Source: Candidatus Obscuribacterales bacterium (GTDB lineage: Bacteria; Cyanobacteriota; Vampirovibrionia; Obscuribacterales; Obscuribacteraceae). Taken from it: a stretch of DNA of 64,000 nt. Shown here one piece after another: positions 26,219 through 35,043 of the stretch. The notes beneath the pieces were generated by a model. It worked only from the letters and a program-made list of their open reading frames with translations, did no database searches and was not told the origin of the DNA. Location of the stretch: assembly GCA_020634035.1 (NCBI GenBank), contig JACKCM010000002.1, forward strand, positions 434,001 through 498,000. Direction: 5' to 3'. A program made the translations under genes and the position numbers. Positions within the stretch are counted from its first letter, which is position 1; the number at the start of each line of letters is the position of its first letter.

Positions 26219-27367
26219 ATGAATTGTCTCGTCAAAGAATCCCTCGAGAAGGACGGACTTACTCTCAAGTCCGGAGTGGCGCTGCCGGAGGTGGGCTCCG
26301 ACGAGGTTCGTATCCGGGTAAAAGCCACTGCGGTCTGTGGAACGGATAAGAGCATCTATCACAGCTCGTCTTCAGAAGGTATCCGCCGCGAGATGCTCCG
26401 TTATGCCGAAGACGATAACTCTTATACTCCTATCATTGTCGGTCACGAATTTTGTGGAATCGTAGACGAACTGGGTTCCGGGGTCGGAGCGGATAGATTT
26501 AGCGATGTGCCCGAGAATCTTCGTCTTGCTCCGGGCGACTATGTCACCTGTGAAATGCATCTCTCTTGCGGTCATTGCTTCCAGTGTCGGACGGGCAACG
26601 AGCATATCTGTACCAGGGTTAAGGTGAAAGGTGTACACCTTGATGGTTGTTTCGCCGAGTATGTCACCGTCCCTTACAAAAATGTCATTCTTCTAGGAAA
26701 AGCTGGTGATACCAGCCGTATTCCCACCCGCATAGGCGCACTTCTAGATGCCTTCGGAAACGCTGTTCATACGGTCTATGAGGCTGATGTACGGGGCAAA
26801 TCGGTGGCTATCTTAGGAGCCGGTCCCCTGGGCTTGATGGCGGCATTTCTGTGCCGAGACTTCGGCGCCGGTCGCATATATTTGACCGAAGCCCAGGATG
26901 TCGAGCGCAGGTTCAAACTGGCAGAAGAGTTCGGTGCCGATTATTGTTTCGATGTCTCTTCGGGCTCCACCGATTTTTATAAACAGGTCGATAAACTGGA
27001 GGCCATGGCCAATGGTGTCGACGTGGTCCTCGAAATGTCCGGATCACCTTCGGCCTATCGAGATGCCTTCAAAATAGTGCGTAACGGCGGCACCGTCTTG
27101 CTGCTTGGTATTACCAGAAAACCGCTCGATGGCTTTGATATTGCCAATGGTGTTATCTGGAAAGGGGTCACGGTTAAAGGAATCTTCGGACGTAAGATGT
27201 TCGATACATGGGAGACCATGCTTCGTCTGATGCATTCTGAGAAGCTCAATATCCCGAGCAAACTGGATAGAATCATCGCCGACAAGACCTACGCCCTGAC
27301 AGACTATAAACAGGCATTCGAGCTTCTTTCTGCCGGCGATGAGATGAAGCTGGTTTTTGAACCCTGA
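26219..27367 (+). CDS. zinc-dependent dehydrogenase, threonine 3-dehydrogenase-like
   Basis: The 382-residue enzyme is a medium-chain zinc alcohol dehydrogenase. The catalytic-zinc elements CGTDKSIY and GHEFCGIV are present, as is the structural-zinc lobe CGHCFQCRTGNEHIC with its four cysteines. The NAD(P) site is AILGAGPLGLMAAFLC. The closest pattern is threonine 3-dehydrogenase, which makes 2-amino-3-ketobutyrate from threonine; a sorbitol/butanediol-type dehydrogenase cannot be excluded. AGGTGG precedes the chosen ATG, which matches the family start (MxxLVKE). An insertion after CGTD (a serine-rich loop plus GIRREMLRYAEDDN) is longer than usual. A Kbl-like gene, the next enzyme of the pathway, lies at 32.3 kb. 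Confidence 0.88.
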   Translation: MNCLVKESLEKDGLTLKSGVALPEVGSDEVRIRVKATAVCGTDKSIYHSSSSEGIRREMLRYAEDDNSYTPIIVGHEFCGIVDELGSGVGADRFSDVPENLRLAPGDYVTCEMHLSCGHCFQCRTGNEHICTRVKVKGVHLDGCFAEYVTVPYKNVILLGKAGDTSRIPTRIGALLDAFGNAVHTVYEADVRGKSVAILGAGPLGLMAAFLCRDFGAGRIYLTEAQDVERRFKLAEEFGADYCFDVSSGSTDFYKQVDKLEAMANGVDVVLEMSGSPSAYRDAFKIVRNGGTVLLLGITRKPLDGFDIANGVIWKGVTVKGIFGRKMFDTWETMLRLMHSEKLNIPSKLDRIIADKTYALTDYKQAFELLSAGDEMKLVFEP

Positions 27368-27394
27368 TTCTTACTCGAATCTTCGGTACGAAAC

Positions 27395-29953
27395 TCAGTC
27401 CGGTAGCCTGATGTTGCCGTGACGAGGATCATAGAGTCTGGCCTGACCGAGATCCTGCTCGCCAAGAACACGTTTGCCGCTCTTACAATAGACATAGGCT
27501 CTGGCCAGATAATAGGTGGCACGGTTCGGACTCAGTTGTATCGCATCATTCAAGCAGAGCATGGCGTTGTGCCAGTCGGATAGCTGAATCAATGCTTTGG
27601 CTTTCAAATAATAATACTTAGAGTCGCTTGGATTACTTCGGATGGCGTCGTGATATTCCCTGACAAGATGTTTCGGGTCACCGTTGACACTGAAGAATTG
27701 AGAATCTAAATAGACGATTCCCTGTTTCTCTTCGGCGCTTACAACCGGTTTTACAGTACTTTCGTTAGATGACTCGCTGGTCTGGGGCAGCACCGCCTTT
27801 GGTTGAAGGGTCTCAGCCGGTTTCATGGCCAGAAGGTCGACCCTGGAATCCGGTCCTAAGTCAGCCACCACCGAAGTGGGCACCTTCTGCGGTGCTGCTG
27901 CCGGGGTTGAGATCACCAGCTCTTTGCCGGACCATTTGCCTTTGAGAACCGGAGTCTGAACCGCTCCGGGACGATCTTCCTGGACTTCGTCCTGGACTCT
28001 ATCTTTGGCAAAATCAAAGGCTTCGACTAGAGGAGTGGTCTCTCCCTGTTTCTTCAAACCTTCGAGAAAGCGTTTTGTGAAGACCCCGTTTCGATAGCGG
28101 GTCGATTCCCAGGCTCTTTGATCGGGGGCGCTGGAGCATATAACCAACTGACCCGAGCCCTGGAACATATCATTGACATTGAAGTTGGCGGTCCGGGCTA
28201 TCCCTTTTGATTGAGGATCGACAAAGCCGCTGTGACAGGCGTCGAGCACCAGAAGAACTCTGTCTGTCAGTACCCTGCCCTGAATCGAATCGAGCAGCTT
28301 TTGCATTTCGATGCCGGTGGCGAAGAGGTCTTCGGGATCTGAGTCATGGGCGACTAGATAATTACGCCCTCTAGGATCTAGCGAGGCTGGGCTGCCATGG
28401 GTCGAGAAATAGAGCACCACCAGGTCGTCCGGTTTTACCACCCGGGCCAGGAATTTGGAACCCAATTCGGAGAGCACTTTTCTCTGGGTGGCTTTTTCGT
28501 TCAAGAGCAACCGTACATGATCCGGTTCGAAATTGCCTTCCTTAATCAGATAGTTATAAAAGTCGGTGGCGTCCTTACTAGAATAGCGGAGATTGGGAAT
28601 CTTTGGATTTTGAAAGTCGGTTATCCCTACAACCAGTGCCCATTTGTCTCTGATAGGCTTGCGTGACTCTACTGTCTGAGGCTTCTCGGCGACGCTCTCT
28701 TTTGATTCAGGCTCTGGGGCAACTTTGTCTTCTTTCTTTGTGAGCGTAACAGGCGTGGATAGTGGATCCGGTTTCTGAATCACCGGCTGTTGCTCTTGCA
28801 CCGGAGGCGGTGCCACAGCTACTTCTGCTAGCGCTTCGACTTTGCTTTCGTCTTTCTTCTCTTCTTGCTTTTCTTCTTTCGTAGCTTCTTCAACTTCAAC
28901 TGCTGAAGCCGTAGGCTCAGTCGTTTCTGCCACTGCAAGTTTTGTTTCAGCTTCAGGCTTCGTTTCGGCGATAGCTGCAGGCTCTCCTTTTGCCTGCTCA
29001 GAGATTTCTTCCTGCTTCTTCTCAGGTTCCGGCTCCGGCTCAGGCTCTTTTGTTGTTTCTGATTTCGGTTCTTCCGGCGGAGCGAGGTCGGTGTCTTTGC
29101 TCAGTCGATTCAAAATTGCAGTCAGAGTAGGCGAACCGGCAGAGAGTGAATCTGTTTTTTCAGGCGCCTGGGCTTTGGCTTGTTCTTCTGGCGCGGGCTC
29201 CGACTTCTCTTGAGCTTGAGGCGAATCCTCTTTTGCTGGCTTTGCCGGGGACTTAGCGGCAGCTACGGCTGTTTCTGGAGTCGCGTTGACGATTTTGACG
29301 GGGCTCAGCTTGCGAGCTGCTTCGAACTTCATCATCAACAGGTTTTGATGGGCGGTTTTGTTGCCCAGGGAAGCAGCCATTTCGTAGAGCTTTTTAGCCT
29401 CTTCTTTATTAGGAGCGATTCCCAGACCGTGTTCCTGCATATAGGCGAGGTTGGCGATGCCGTATGAATTCTTTGCGTCGGCCGAGAGTTTGAACCAGCT
29501 CAGCGCTTGTTTTATGTCCTTTTTGACGCCGATACCTTCCAGGTAAAAATAGCCGAGATTGTTCTGGGCTCTGGCATCTCCCTTCTGGGCAGCGAAGCGA
29601 TAGTTCTCGAAGGCTTTGTATGCACTTTTCTCCACACCTTTTCCGTAGAGAAACATGCAGCCGAGAACGAATACTTTATCCACATTGCCTTCAGCCGCTT
29701 TCTTAATGAGGTCGGCACGGGCTTCGGTATCGGATTCGAGCTTGACCAGATTGGACCAGTCAAAGACCGGACCGGCCTTTCTGCCGCCGGCGTAAGGAGC
29801 CACTTCTATCGGGCGATGAACGTTGCCGGCTACTGAGCTGTAGGCGCGTCGCGCCTGGCAGTCGATGGCAAGGACCGGCGCTGTGAGCGCCAGACTCATG
29901 GTAATCGCCATCGCTCTTCGTGCTTTTTTAGTCAGCACGTCAAACAGATTCAT
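27395..29953 (-). CDS. secreted caspase-like protein with Sel1 and TPR repeats
   Basis: The 852-residue protein combines a signal peptide (about 1-30), Sel1-like repeats (about 80-200; GxMYLxGxGVxKD-type units such as YLEGIGVKKDIKQAL), a long Glu/Pro/Lys/Ala-rich linker (about 215-435), a caspase-fold (C14) domain (about 440-690) and TPR-like helices (about 770-845). The dyad is visible: His519 in YFSTHGS and Cys573 in LDACHSGF, so it should be an active metacaspase/orthocaspase-type cysteine protease with a preference for basic residues by family analogy. Export means it acts in the periplasm or outside, unlike most bacterial caspase homologues. It is transcribed divergently from the TPR gene at 30188. 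Confidence 0.9.
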   Translation of the reverse strand: MNLFDVLTKKARRAMAITMSLALTAPVLAIDCQARRAYSSVAGNVHRPIEVAPYAGGRKAGPVFDWSNLVKLESDTEARADLIKKAAEGNVDKVFVLGCMFLYGKGVEKSAYKAFENYRFAAQKGDARAQNNLGYFYLEGIGVKKDIKQALSWFKLSADAKNSYGIANLAYMQEHGLGIAPNKEEAKKLYEMAASLGNKTAHQNLLMMKFEAARKLSPVKIVNATPETAVAAAKSPAKPAKEDSPQAQEKSEPAPEEQAKAQAPEKTDSLSAGSPTLTAILNRLSKDTDLAPPEEPKSETTKEPEPEPEPEKKQEEISEQAKGEPAAIAETKPEAETKLAVAETTEPTASAVEVEEATKEEKQEEKKDESKVEALAEVAVAPPPVQEQQPVIQKPDPLSTPVTLTKKEDKVAPEPESKESVAEKPQTVESRKPIRDKWALVVGITDFQNPKIPNLRYSSKDATDFYNYLIKEGNFEPDHVRLLLNEKATQRKVLSELGSKFLARVVKPDDLVVLYFSTHGSPASLDPRGRNYLVAHDSDPEDLFATGIEMQKLLDSIQGRVLTDRVLLVLDACHSGFVDPQSKGIARTANFNVNDMFQGSGQLVICSSAPDQRAWESTRYRNGVFTKRFLEGLKKQGETTPLVEAFDFAKDRVQDEVQEDRPGAVQTPVLKGKWSGKELVISTPAAAPQKVPTSVVADLGPDSRVDLLAMKPAETLQPKAVLPQTSESSNESTVKPVVSAEEKQGIVYLDSQFFSVNGDPKHLVREYHDAIRSNPSDSKYYYLKAKALIQLSDWHNAMLCLNDAIQLSPNRATYYLARAYVYCKSGKRVLGEQDLGQARLYDPRHGNIRLPD

Positions 29954-30187
29954 CTCGGGTACCCCGGTGACCGATAAGTAAGTTGGTGAAATCTATGCTA
30001 AGGGCATGTCTCCGTCAACACAAGGGGTTGACAAGGGGATCGCGCTAAATCTTATCTAATGATGATGATCAGGATCTATGAAAACTTTTCCTATATAGGG
30101 CTTTCGGAAGATGATCCCCGTGGGTGATAATCTGGGTGCTTATATAAACTCGTGTGAAAAAATCTGAGCTAAGCAGGGGAGTCAGCT
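29954..30187. promoter_or_regulatory. divergent promoter region, caspase-like / TPR genes
   Basis: This 234-nt gap serves two exported proteins. A consensus -35 TTGACA lies at 30028-30033 on the plus strand, with TTATCT at 30052-30057 as a weak -10 (spacing 18). GGGGAG precedes the ATG at 30188. Confidence 0.4.
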
Positions 30188-32194
30188 ATGTCAGTCGCCA
30201 CCACGAAAAGAAGCAGAATATTTTTCTGTTTTGTCTCTGCTCTGGGTTTAATGCTGCCCGCAGCTGATTTCGATTCTTTGTCCAAAGCCTGTCACGCCCG
30301 GGTGAACCGCAAAAAAAGCAAAGCGGCTGCAACCGAGCTGAAGCCTGTTTTGCCTGCTTCCACCGTTACTTCTGCTTCTTCTGCTACGGTGCCGGATGAG
30401 AAGCATGACACAGTGGTGATTGAGCCTGAAATTCTGGTGGCGGATGAATTGATGAGAAAAGGCGAATTCGGTGATGCCGAGAGTCTCTATCATCAGGTTT
30501 TGAAGACTAACCCCGGTTCTCTGCCTGCCACCATCGGCTTTGGCCTTGCCCTGGCAAAACAGTTCAAGCTGCCTGCCGCCCGGGCTCAATTTGAAAAAGC
30601 ACTGAAGATGAACCCGGACAACGCCATGGCCCATGCCGGTCTGGCGGTGGTGATGTATAACAGCCTGCAATCTTCCGACCCTCAAATAAGAGCCAATCGC
30701 GACAAGATCATCGAAGAGGCTTTAGAACAATGCAAGAAGGGTCTGGCTATAGATGCCAGAATGCCCGAAGCACACTACACCATGGGCAATCTCTATCGCA
30801 CTCGCGAAGAGCTTGATCAAGCACTCACCGCCTATCAAGAAGCGGTAAAAATCGACCCTAACTATTCTGAAGCACTATCGGGCCTGGGACTGGTTCAACT
30901 TAAAAAGGACGATATAGAGGCTGCCGAAGCGTCATTTAAAAAAGCTATCGATGCCAATGCCACCAATTCAACCGCTCACTATGGCCTAGGTCGGGCCTAT
31001 TTTCTTGCCGGAGACTATGAGCAAGCTTTGAAAGAGTTGAATACCTCTTTGGCTCAACATCAAGAAAGTGCTCCCGGACATCTGGTGCGCGGCAATGTTC
31101 ATGCTGCTCTTGGCGAAAGTGCTGATGCCATCAAAGACTATAGAGAAGCTTTGAGAATCAATCCGGAGACTGTAGAAGCTTATCTTGGAATTTCAGAGGT
31201 CAAAGAGAACGACGAAGAACTGACCGCCGCCATCGAGAACCTCGATAAAGCAATCGAGACCCTGCCTGATGAGGGTGAATTTCGCCTGCGCAGAGCTTTT
31301 CTTGCCATGAAACTCGGTCATCTCGACGAAGCTATGGACGCCTATCGAAAGCTGCTTGCCAGACAGCCGGATAATATCAAAGCTGTGCATGGATTAAATA
31401 GAGCCGTTTATTTAAAAAGTAAAAGCACCGGGGGTGATGATGTTTTCATGGCTTCCGACGATTTTAAGGAGAGCCGATCTCTCATACATAAGGCGACTTC
31501 AAACAAGAAAGATCAGGCAGAGTGCAAACTGGCTAAAATAATTATTGATACCGTAAACGGTGACGAAGTAGAAACCGTCGAAGCTTTCTTCGAAAACTAT
31601 AAACCGGCTACAAGCGCAGAACATCTGGTTTTTTCCGAGATGCTTCTCGTTCGCGGAGAGCTGAACAGAGCCGGTCTTGAACTTGCCGCTTTGATAAAGA
31701 AAACCGATTCGTTGCAAGAACTTTTAGCTCTTGGAGATACGGCGCTTATTCTCAAAGATCTCGACAATGCAAAAGCCGCTTTTGAAAAAGCCGCTGAGAG
31801 CAAAGACAAAGTCGCTACCTACAAAAAGCGTATTGAAAAAGCTCTCGGGGTGATCAAAGAATCGAGGCAGATAGCCGAGCAAAAAGTTCAAGAGGGTGAT
31901 GCTCTGGTCAAGAAAAAAGACTGGGATAAAGCCGCCCAAGAGTATCGCAGTGCGGTCAAAACCTGGCCGCGTCTTGCCTCTGCCCGGTTGGGGCTGGCCA
32001 CTGTTCTGGAGAAGCTCAAACCACAATCTTCTTCAAATCTGGACGAGGCTGCCGAAAACCTGAGGGCTTACGTCTCGCTTGATACCGAGCTCAAAGATAA
32101 AGAATCGACCAAGTTATCTAAAAAAGCCGACAGTCTCGAAGCAAGAGCCGAGAAACAGGCGCGCAAAGAAGACGCTAAGAACAAGAACGGTTAG
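30188..32194 (+). CDS. exported TPR-repeat protein
   Basis: The 668-residue protein has a signal-peptide-like start (MSVATTKRSR, hydrophobic FFCFVSALGLMLP, residues 1-25). Then, from about residue 85, come many consecutive 34-residue TPR units with the usual pattern (A at 8, G/Y at 11, A at 20, P at 32), for example YRTREELDQALTAYQEAVKI and FLAGDYEQALKEL. A less regular helical region follows (about 415-560), then one more TPR (about 575-610) and a Lys/Ala/Glu-rich tail. TPR arrays bind proteins; here that would be in the periplasm. It is divergent from the caspase-like gene, which also carries TPR/Sel1 repeats, so the two may act together. GGGGAG is a strong ribosome site. Confidence 0.85.
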   Translation: MSVATTKRSRIFFCFVSALGLMLPAADFDSLSKACHARVNRKKSKAAATELKPVLPASTVTSASSATVPDEKHDTVVIEPEILVADELMRKGEFGDAESLYHQVLKTNPGSLPATIGFGLALAKQFKLPAARAQFEKALKMNPDNAMAHAGLAVVMYNSLQSSDPQIRANRDKIIEEALEQCKKGLAIDARMPEAHYTMGNLYRTREELDQALTAYQEAVKIDPNYSEALSGLGLVQLKKDDIEAAEASFKKAIDANATNSTAHYGLGRAYFLAGDYEQALKELNTSLAQHQESAPGHLVRGNVHAALGESADAIKDYREALRINPETVEAYLGISEVKENDEELTAAIENLDKAIETLPDEGEFRLRRAFLAMKLGHLDEAMDAYRKLLARQPDNIKAVHGLNRAVYLKSKSTGGDDVFMASDDFKESRSLIHKATSNKKDQAECKLAKIIIDTVNGDEVETVEAFFENYKPATSAEHLVFSEMLLVRGELNRAGLELAALIKKTDSLQELLALGDTALILKDLDNAKAAFEKAAESKDKVATYKKRIEKALGVIKESRQIAEQKVQEGDALVKKKDWDKAAQEYRSAVKTWPRLASARLGLATVLEKLKPQSSSNLDEAAENLRAYVSLDTELKDKESTKLSKKADSLEARAEKQARKEDAKNKNG

Positions 32195-32341
32195 CTATGG
32201 TTGTCATACGTCGCGGTCGACGTCTGGGAGATCTTTAAGATCTCTGATGGATTTTGGCAGGATTCTGATGCACTTCGGTAGAGTAAGGTTCTTACATAGC
32301 CGACTGTCCGACTATCCAATTACTTAACCGGAGAGAGATAC

Positions 32342-33631
32342 ATGAGCGAAGCTTCCAGCGATTCCGCCGTCAAGAGTAAAGAAGGCCGAGGTGCCAATGC
32401 TATGGGTCCCAAAGAGATCTATTCCGCCATCGCCAGGGATCTGGAAGCGGCCAGAAGCAACAAGACCTTCAAATACGAAGTACCGATAGAAAGCGATCAG
32501 GCTGCCGTGGTCGATGCGGCAGGCAAAATCTGTGTGATGCTCGCCTCCAACAACTATCTCGGTCTTGCCAATCATCCCCGCATCAAAGCGGCGGCCTCTT
32601 ATGGACTTGATCGCTACGGATACGGAATGGCTTCGGTCAGATTCATATGCGGCACCCAGAAAATCCATCTGGAGCTGGAGGAGAAAATCGCCTCATTTCT
32701 TGGAATGGAAGCGGCTATTCTGCATAGCTCTTGTTTCGCCGCTAACGAAGCCTTTTTCACCGCGCTAATGACCGGTGATCTCGGTGTCAAAGACTATCGC
32801 GATATCATCTATAGTGATCAGCTCAATCATGCCAGCATCATCGACGGTATCAGACTGGTCAGACAAGCCACCAAGAAGACCGATTTAAAGGCTTACAAAC
32901 ACAACGACCTCGATGATCTAAGAACAGCGCTGAAAGAGAACGCTTCTAAGAATTATCGAATGAGTGTAATCGCCACCGATGGTGTCTTCAGCATGGAAGG
33001 CGAGTCGGCGGATCTCAAACAATTTGTGGATATTGCAAAAGAGAATGACGCGCTGCTTTTCGTGGACGAGTCTCATTCGACCGGAGTGCTCGGTGCCACC
33101 GGCCGTGGTACACCCGAGCATTGTGGCGTGCACGGCAAAATCGATGTGATCACAGGCACCCTGGGCAAGGCTCTCGGTGGTGCCGCCGGCGGCTTCATCG
33201 CAGGCAAGAAAGAGTTGATCGATTACATGCGCCAGAAATCGAGACCCTATACCTTTTCCAATACTGTACCGGCGCCGATAGTCTGCGCCTCGATGGAAGC
33301 GTTCAAAATGCTGGAAGAGGACAATCATCTCGTTCAAAAACTGCACGACAACACTGCCTACTTCAGAAAAGAGATCAAGAACGCCGGCTTCACCATACTG
33401 GAAGGCGATCATCCTATCGTGCCTGTCATGGTAGGAGAGGCTTCCACCGCGCAAGATATGAGCAACGAGCTGCTTGAAGAAGGGGTCTATGTCAAAGGAC
33501 TCTGGTATCCGGTGGTGCCTGAAGGCGAAGCAAGACTGCGCTGTCAGATCTCAGCCGCTCACTCTACCAAGGACCTCGATCTGGCAATCGACAAGTTCTC
33601 GAAGGTCGGCAAGAAACTGGGCGTTATCTAA
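32342..33631 (+). CDS. kbl: 2-amino-3-ketobutyrate CoA ligase-like PLP enzyme
   Basis: The 429-residue protein is an alpha-oxoamine synthase (Kbl/BioF family). PLP lysine K276 lies in TGTLGKALGGAAGGF, and FVDESHSTGVLGATGRGTPEHCGV and SRPYTFSNTVP are closer to Kbl (glycine C-acetyltransferase) than to BioF or HemA as I remember them. Kbl turns 2-amino-3-ketobutyrate plus CoA into glycine and acetyl-CoA and partners with threonine dehydrogenase; the matching dehydrogenase is 5 kb upstream. It has about 30 extra N-terminal residues. GGAG precedes the ATG. Its end overlaps the convergent lipoprotein gene by 8 nt. BioF-type activity remains possible. Confidence 0.87.
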   Translation: MSEASSDSAVKSKEGRGANAMGPKEIYSAIARDLEAARSNKTFKYEVPIESDQAAVVDAAGKICVMLASNNYLGLANHPRIKAAASYGLDRYGYGMASVRFICGTQKIHLELEEKIASFLGMEAAILHSSCFAANEAFFTALMTGDLGVKDYRDIIYSDQLNHASIIDGIRLVRQATKKTDLKAYKHNDLDDLRTALKENASKNYRMSVIATDGVFSMEGESADLKQFVDIAKENDALLFVDESHSTGVLGATGRGTPEHCGVHGKIDVITGTLGKALGGAAGGFIAGKKELIDYMRQKSRPYTFSNTVPAPIVCASMEAFKMLEEDNHLVQKLHDNTAYFRKEIKNAGFTILEGDHPIVPVMVGEASTAQDMSNELLEEGVYVKGLWYPVVPEGEARLRCQISAAHSTKDLDLAIDKFSKVGKKLGVI

Positions 33632-34640
33632 CTAGTTGCGCTTCCCAGTTGCCGCCGCCGTCGGTCTTGCCCCGCATGTAAGGACCGGTATAGTCTTTAT
33701 CCGATACCCATTGCACCTCAGCCTTGAAAGTCATGGTGTGCTCCGGTATGGCGATCTTGCCTGATTTTATCGCCGGATATTTGCGGATTATTGTCACCTT
33801 CGGATAGGCATACCAGCCTTTTTCGATTTTGAACTGCTCTTTTGTGTTCAGGTCGACTCCATGACCCTGGAGTTTGTCGCCATGCTGCTCGAGCCACATG
33901 GTCGACTGGACTTCTTTGAAGCGATATTCGAAGCCCACGTTCCATTTGCCCGATAGATCAGGGGCGTGATCAGGAGCCGGTAGATAGCCGGGTTGCTGCT
34001 GTTCGGCTTGCCCCGGACTTTGTTCGGCAGGCGCTTCAGCCGGCTGTCCCTCGCCTCCGCCCTGTTTCTCGGCTTCCCAGACACCGTTCAATTCTTGACC
34101 GTTCAAGGCGACCACGAATTTGCCGCTCATATAAGGATTGCTGCTCAGATCCACCGTACCTTCGTACTCTACAGGGGTCTGCTCGGTATTACTGGGGTTC
34201 GTGTATCTCTTATAAAAGATCACCCTGCCGTCCTGGACCGTGCCCTGCTCTAAGGCGAAGGCTTTACTGTTGTGGTCGTCGGTGCCCTCACCGCTGAATC
34301 TATTGCCATTCTGGTCCAACTTGACGCTGCTGGTAAAAGTCTCGTCTTTTCCGTCCAGCTGATAGGCCAGCTTCCAGTAACCGCTTAATCTGCCGGAGTA
34401 TTTGGGATTGCCGCCATTTGCGGGTCCCGTCGGTTGCTGCTGTTGCTGCCCCGGCTGACCGTTGCCCGGCGCAGGAAATGCCGGTCTTGTGTCCTGAGGG
34501 TTGGGACCGGCAGCTTGTTTGATTAGATTACAGCCCGAGAGTTGAAATCCCAGCGTACAGAAGGCAAAGACAGCCAGAGCCGCCCGGAGCAGTCTGCTCA
34601 GGGTCTTGGGCTGGTAGGTCTGAACGGGATTCCTCTTCAT
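33624..34640 (-). CDS. lipoprotein with duplicated domain
   Basis: The 338-residue protein is a lipoprotein by its start: basic residues, a hydrophobic core (LLRAALAVFAFCTLGFQ) and a lipobox LSGC with the acylated Cys near residue 37. Then follows a Pro/Gln/Gly-rich linker. Two similar beta-rich domains follow: about 80-190 (SGYWKLAYQLDGKDE with SGEGTDDHN) and about 228-335 (SGKWNVGFEYRF with QGHGVDLNT). They share the pattern SGxW...L.Q.G..xxGxG.D.....F..E.G, so the gene contains an internal duplication, separated by a second Gln/Pro-rich spacer. The function is unknown; a binding role at the cell envelope is the simplest idea. Confidence 0.8.
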   Translation of the reverse strand: MKRNPVQTYQPKTLSRLLRAALAVFAFCTLGFQLSGCNLIKQAAGPNPQDTRPAFPAPGNGQPGQQQQQPTGPANGGNPKYSGRLSGYWKLAYQLDGKDETFTSSVKLDQNGNRFSGEGTDDHNSKAFALEQGTVQDGRVIFYKRYTNPSNTEQTPVEYEGTVDLSSNPYMSGKFVVALNGQELNGVWEAEKQGGGEGQPAEAPAEQSPGQAEQQQPGYLPAPDHAPDLSGKWNVGFEYRFKEVQSTMWLEQHGDKLQGHGVDLNTKEQFKIEKGWYAYPKVTIIRKYPAIKSGKIAIPEHTMTFKAEVQWVSDKDYTGPYMRGKTDGGGNWEAQLVR

Positions 34641-35043
34641 TGGACTTATGGGGACTAGTAATAACGAGTTTTAGCTAAGCCTATTTTGGCTTATATAGAT
34701 GATCAATTACATCCCTTCGGGGAAGCATGTTCATCAAAAGGGCTTCACCTTCGATTTTAGCTATATAAAGGATGGATGTCTGCCTGATCTGAATTGTATC
34801 TCCAAAGCCTGTTTAATGCTCTGGTAATGGCCGTTTACTTGCATATTTAGGTGGATTTGAGCCTCTGTTCTCATTTTAAAGATTAAATTTTCTGATTTCG
34901 ACTACGTAATTCCCGCAAGCCCTCCTTGACAAAGGGGGGCGCCTCCTTGACAATAAGTAGACTTACTAAAGGTTAATCCTTTTCTTTGCTAGCAAATTAG
35001 ATTTCATACGTAACTCTTCCCTCTCCCAAGGGGTTCTCATATC
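34641..35043. promoter_or_regulatory. 403-nt intergenic region with 21-bp-spaced direct repeat
   Basis: This gene-free region lies between the lipoprotein (leftward) and the 1074-residue protein (rightward). CCTCCTTGACAA occurs twice, at 34921-34932 and 34942-34953, exactly 21 bp apart, and each copy contains a consensus -35 (TTGACA). No good -10 was found for either. A 6-bp dyad TAAGCC/GGCTTA is near 34680. Nothing else was recognised. Confidence 0.5.

Noticed and set aside
32228..32244. Dyad GAGATCTT/AAGATCTC after the TPR gene
   Set aside because: The stem is A+T-rich, there is no T-run and no clear target gene effect; too weak to call a terminator or operator.
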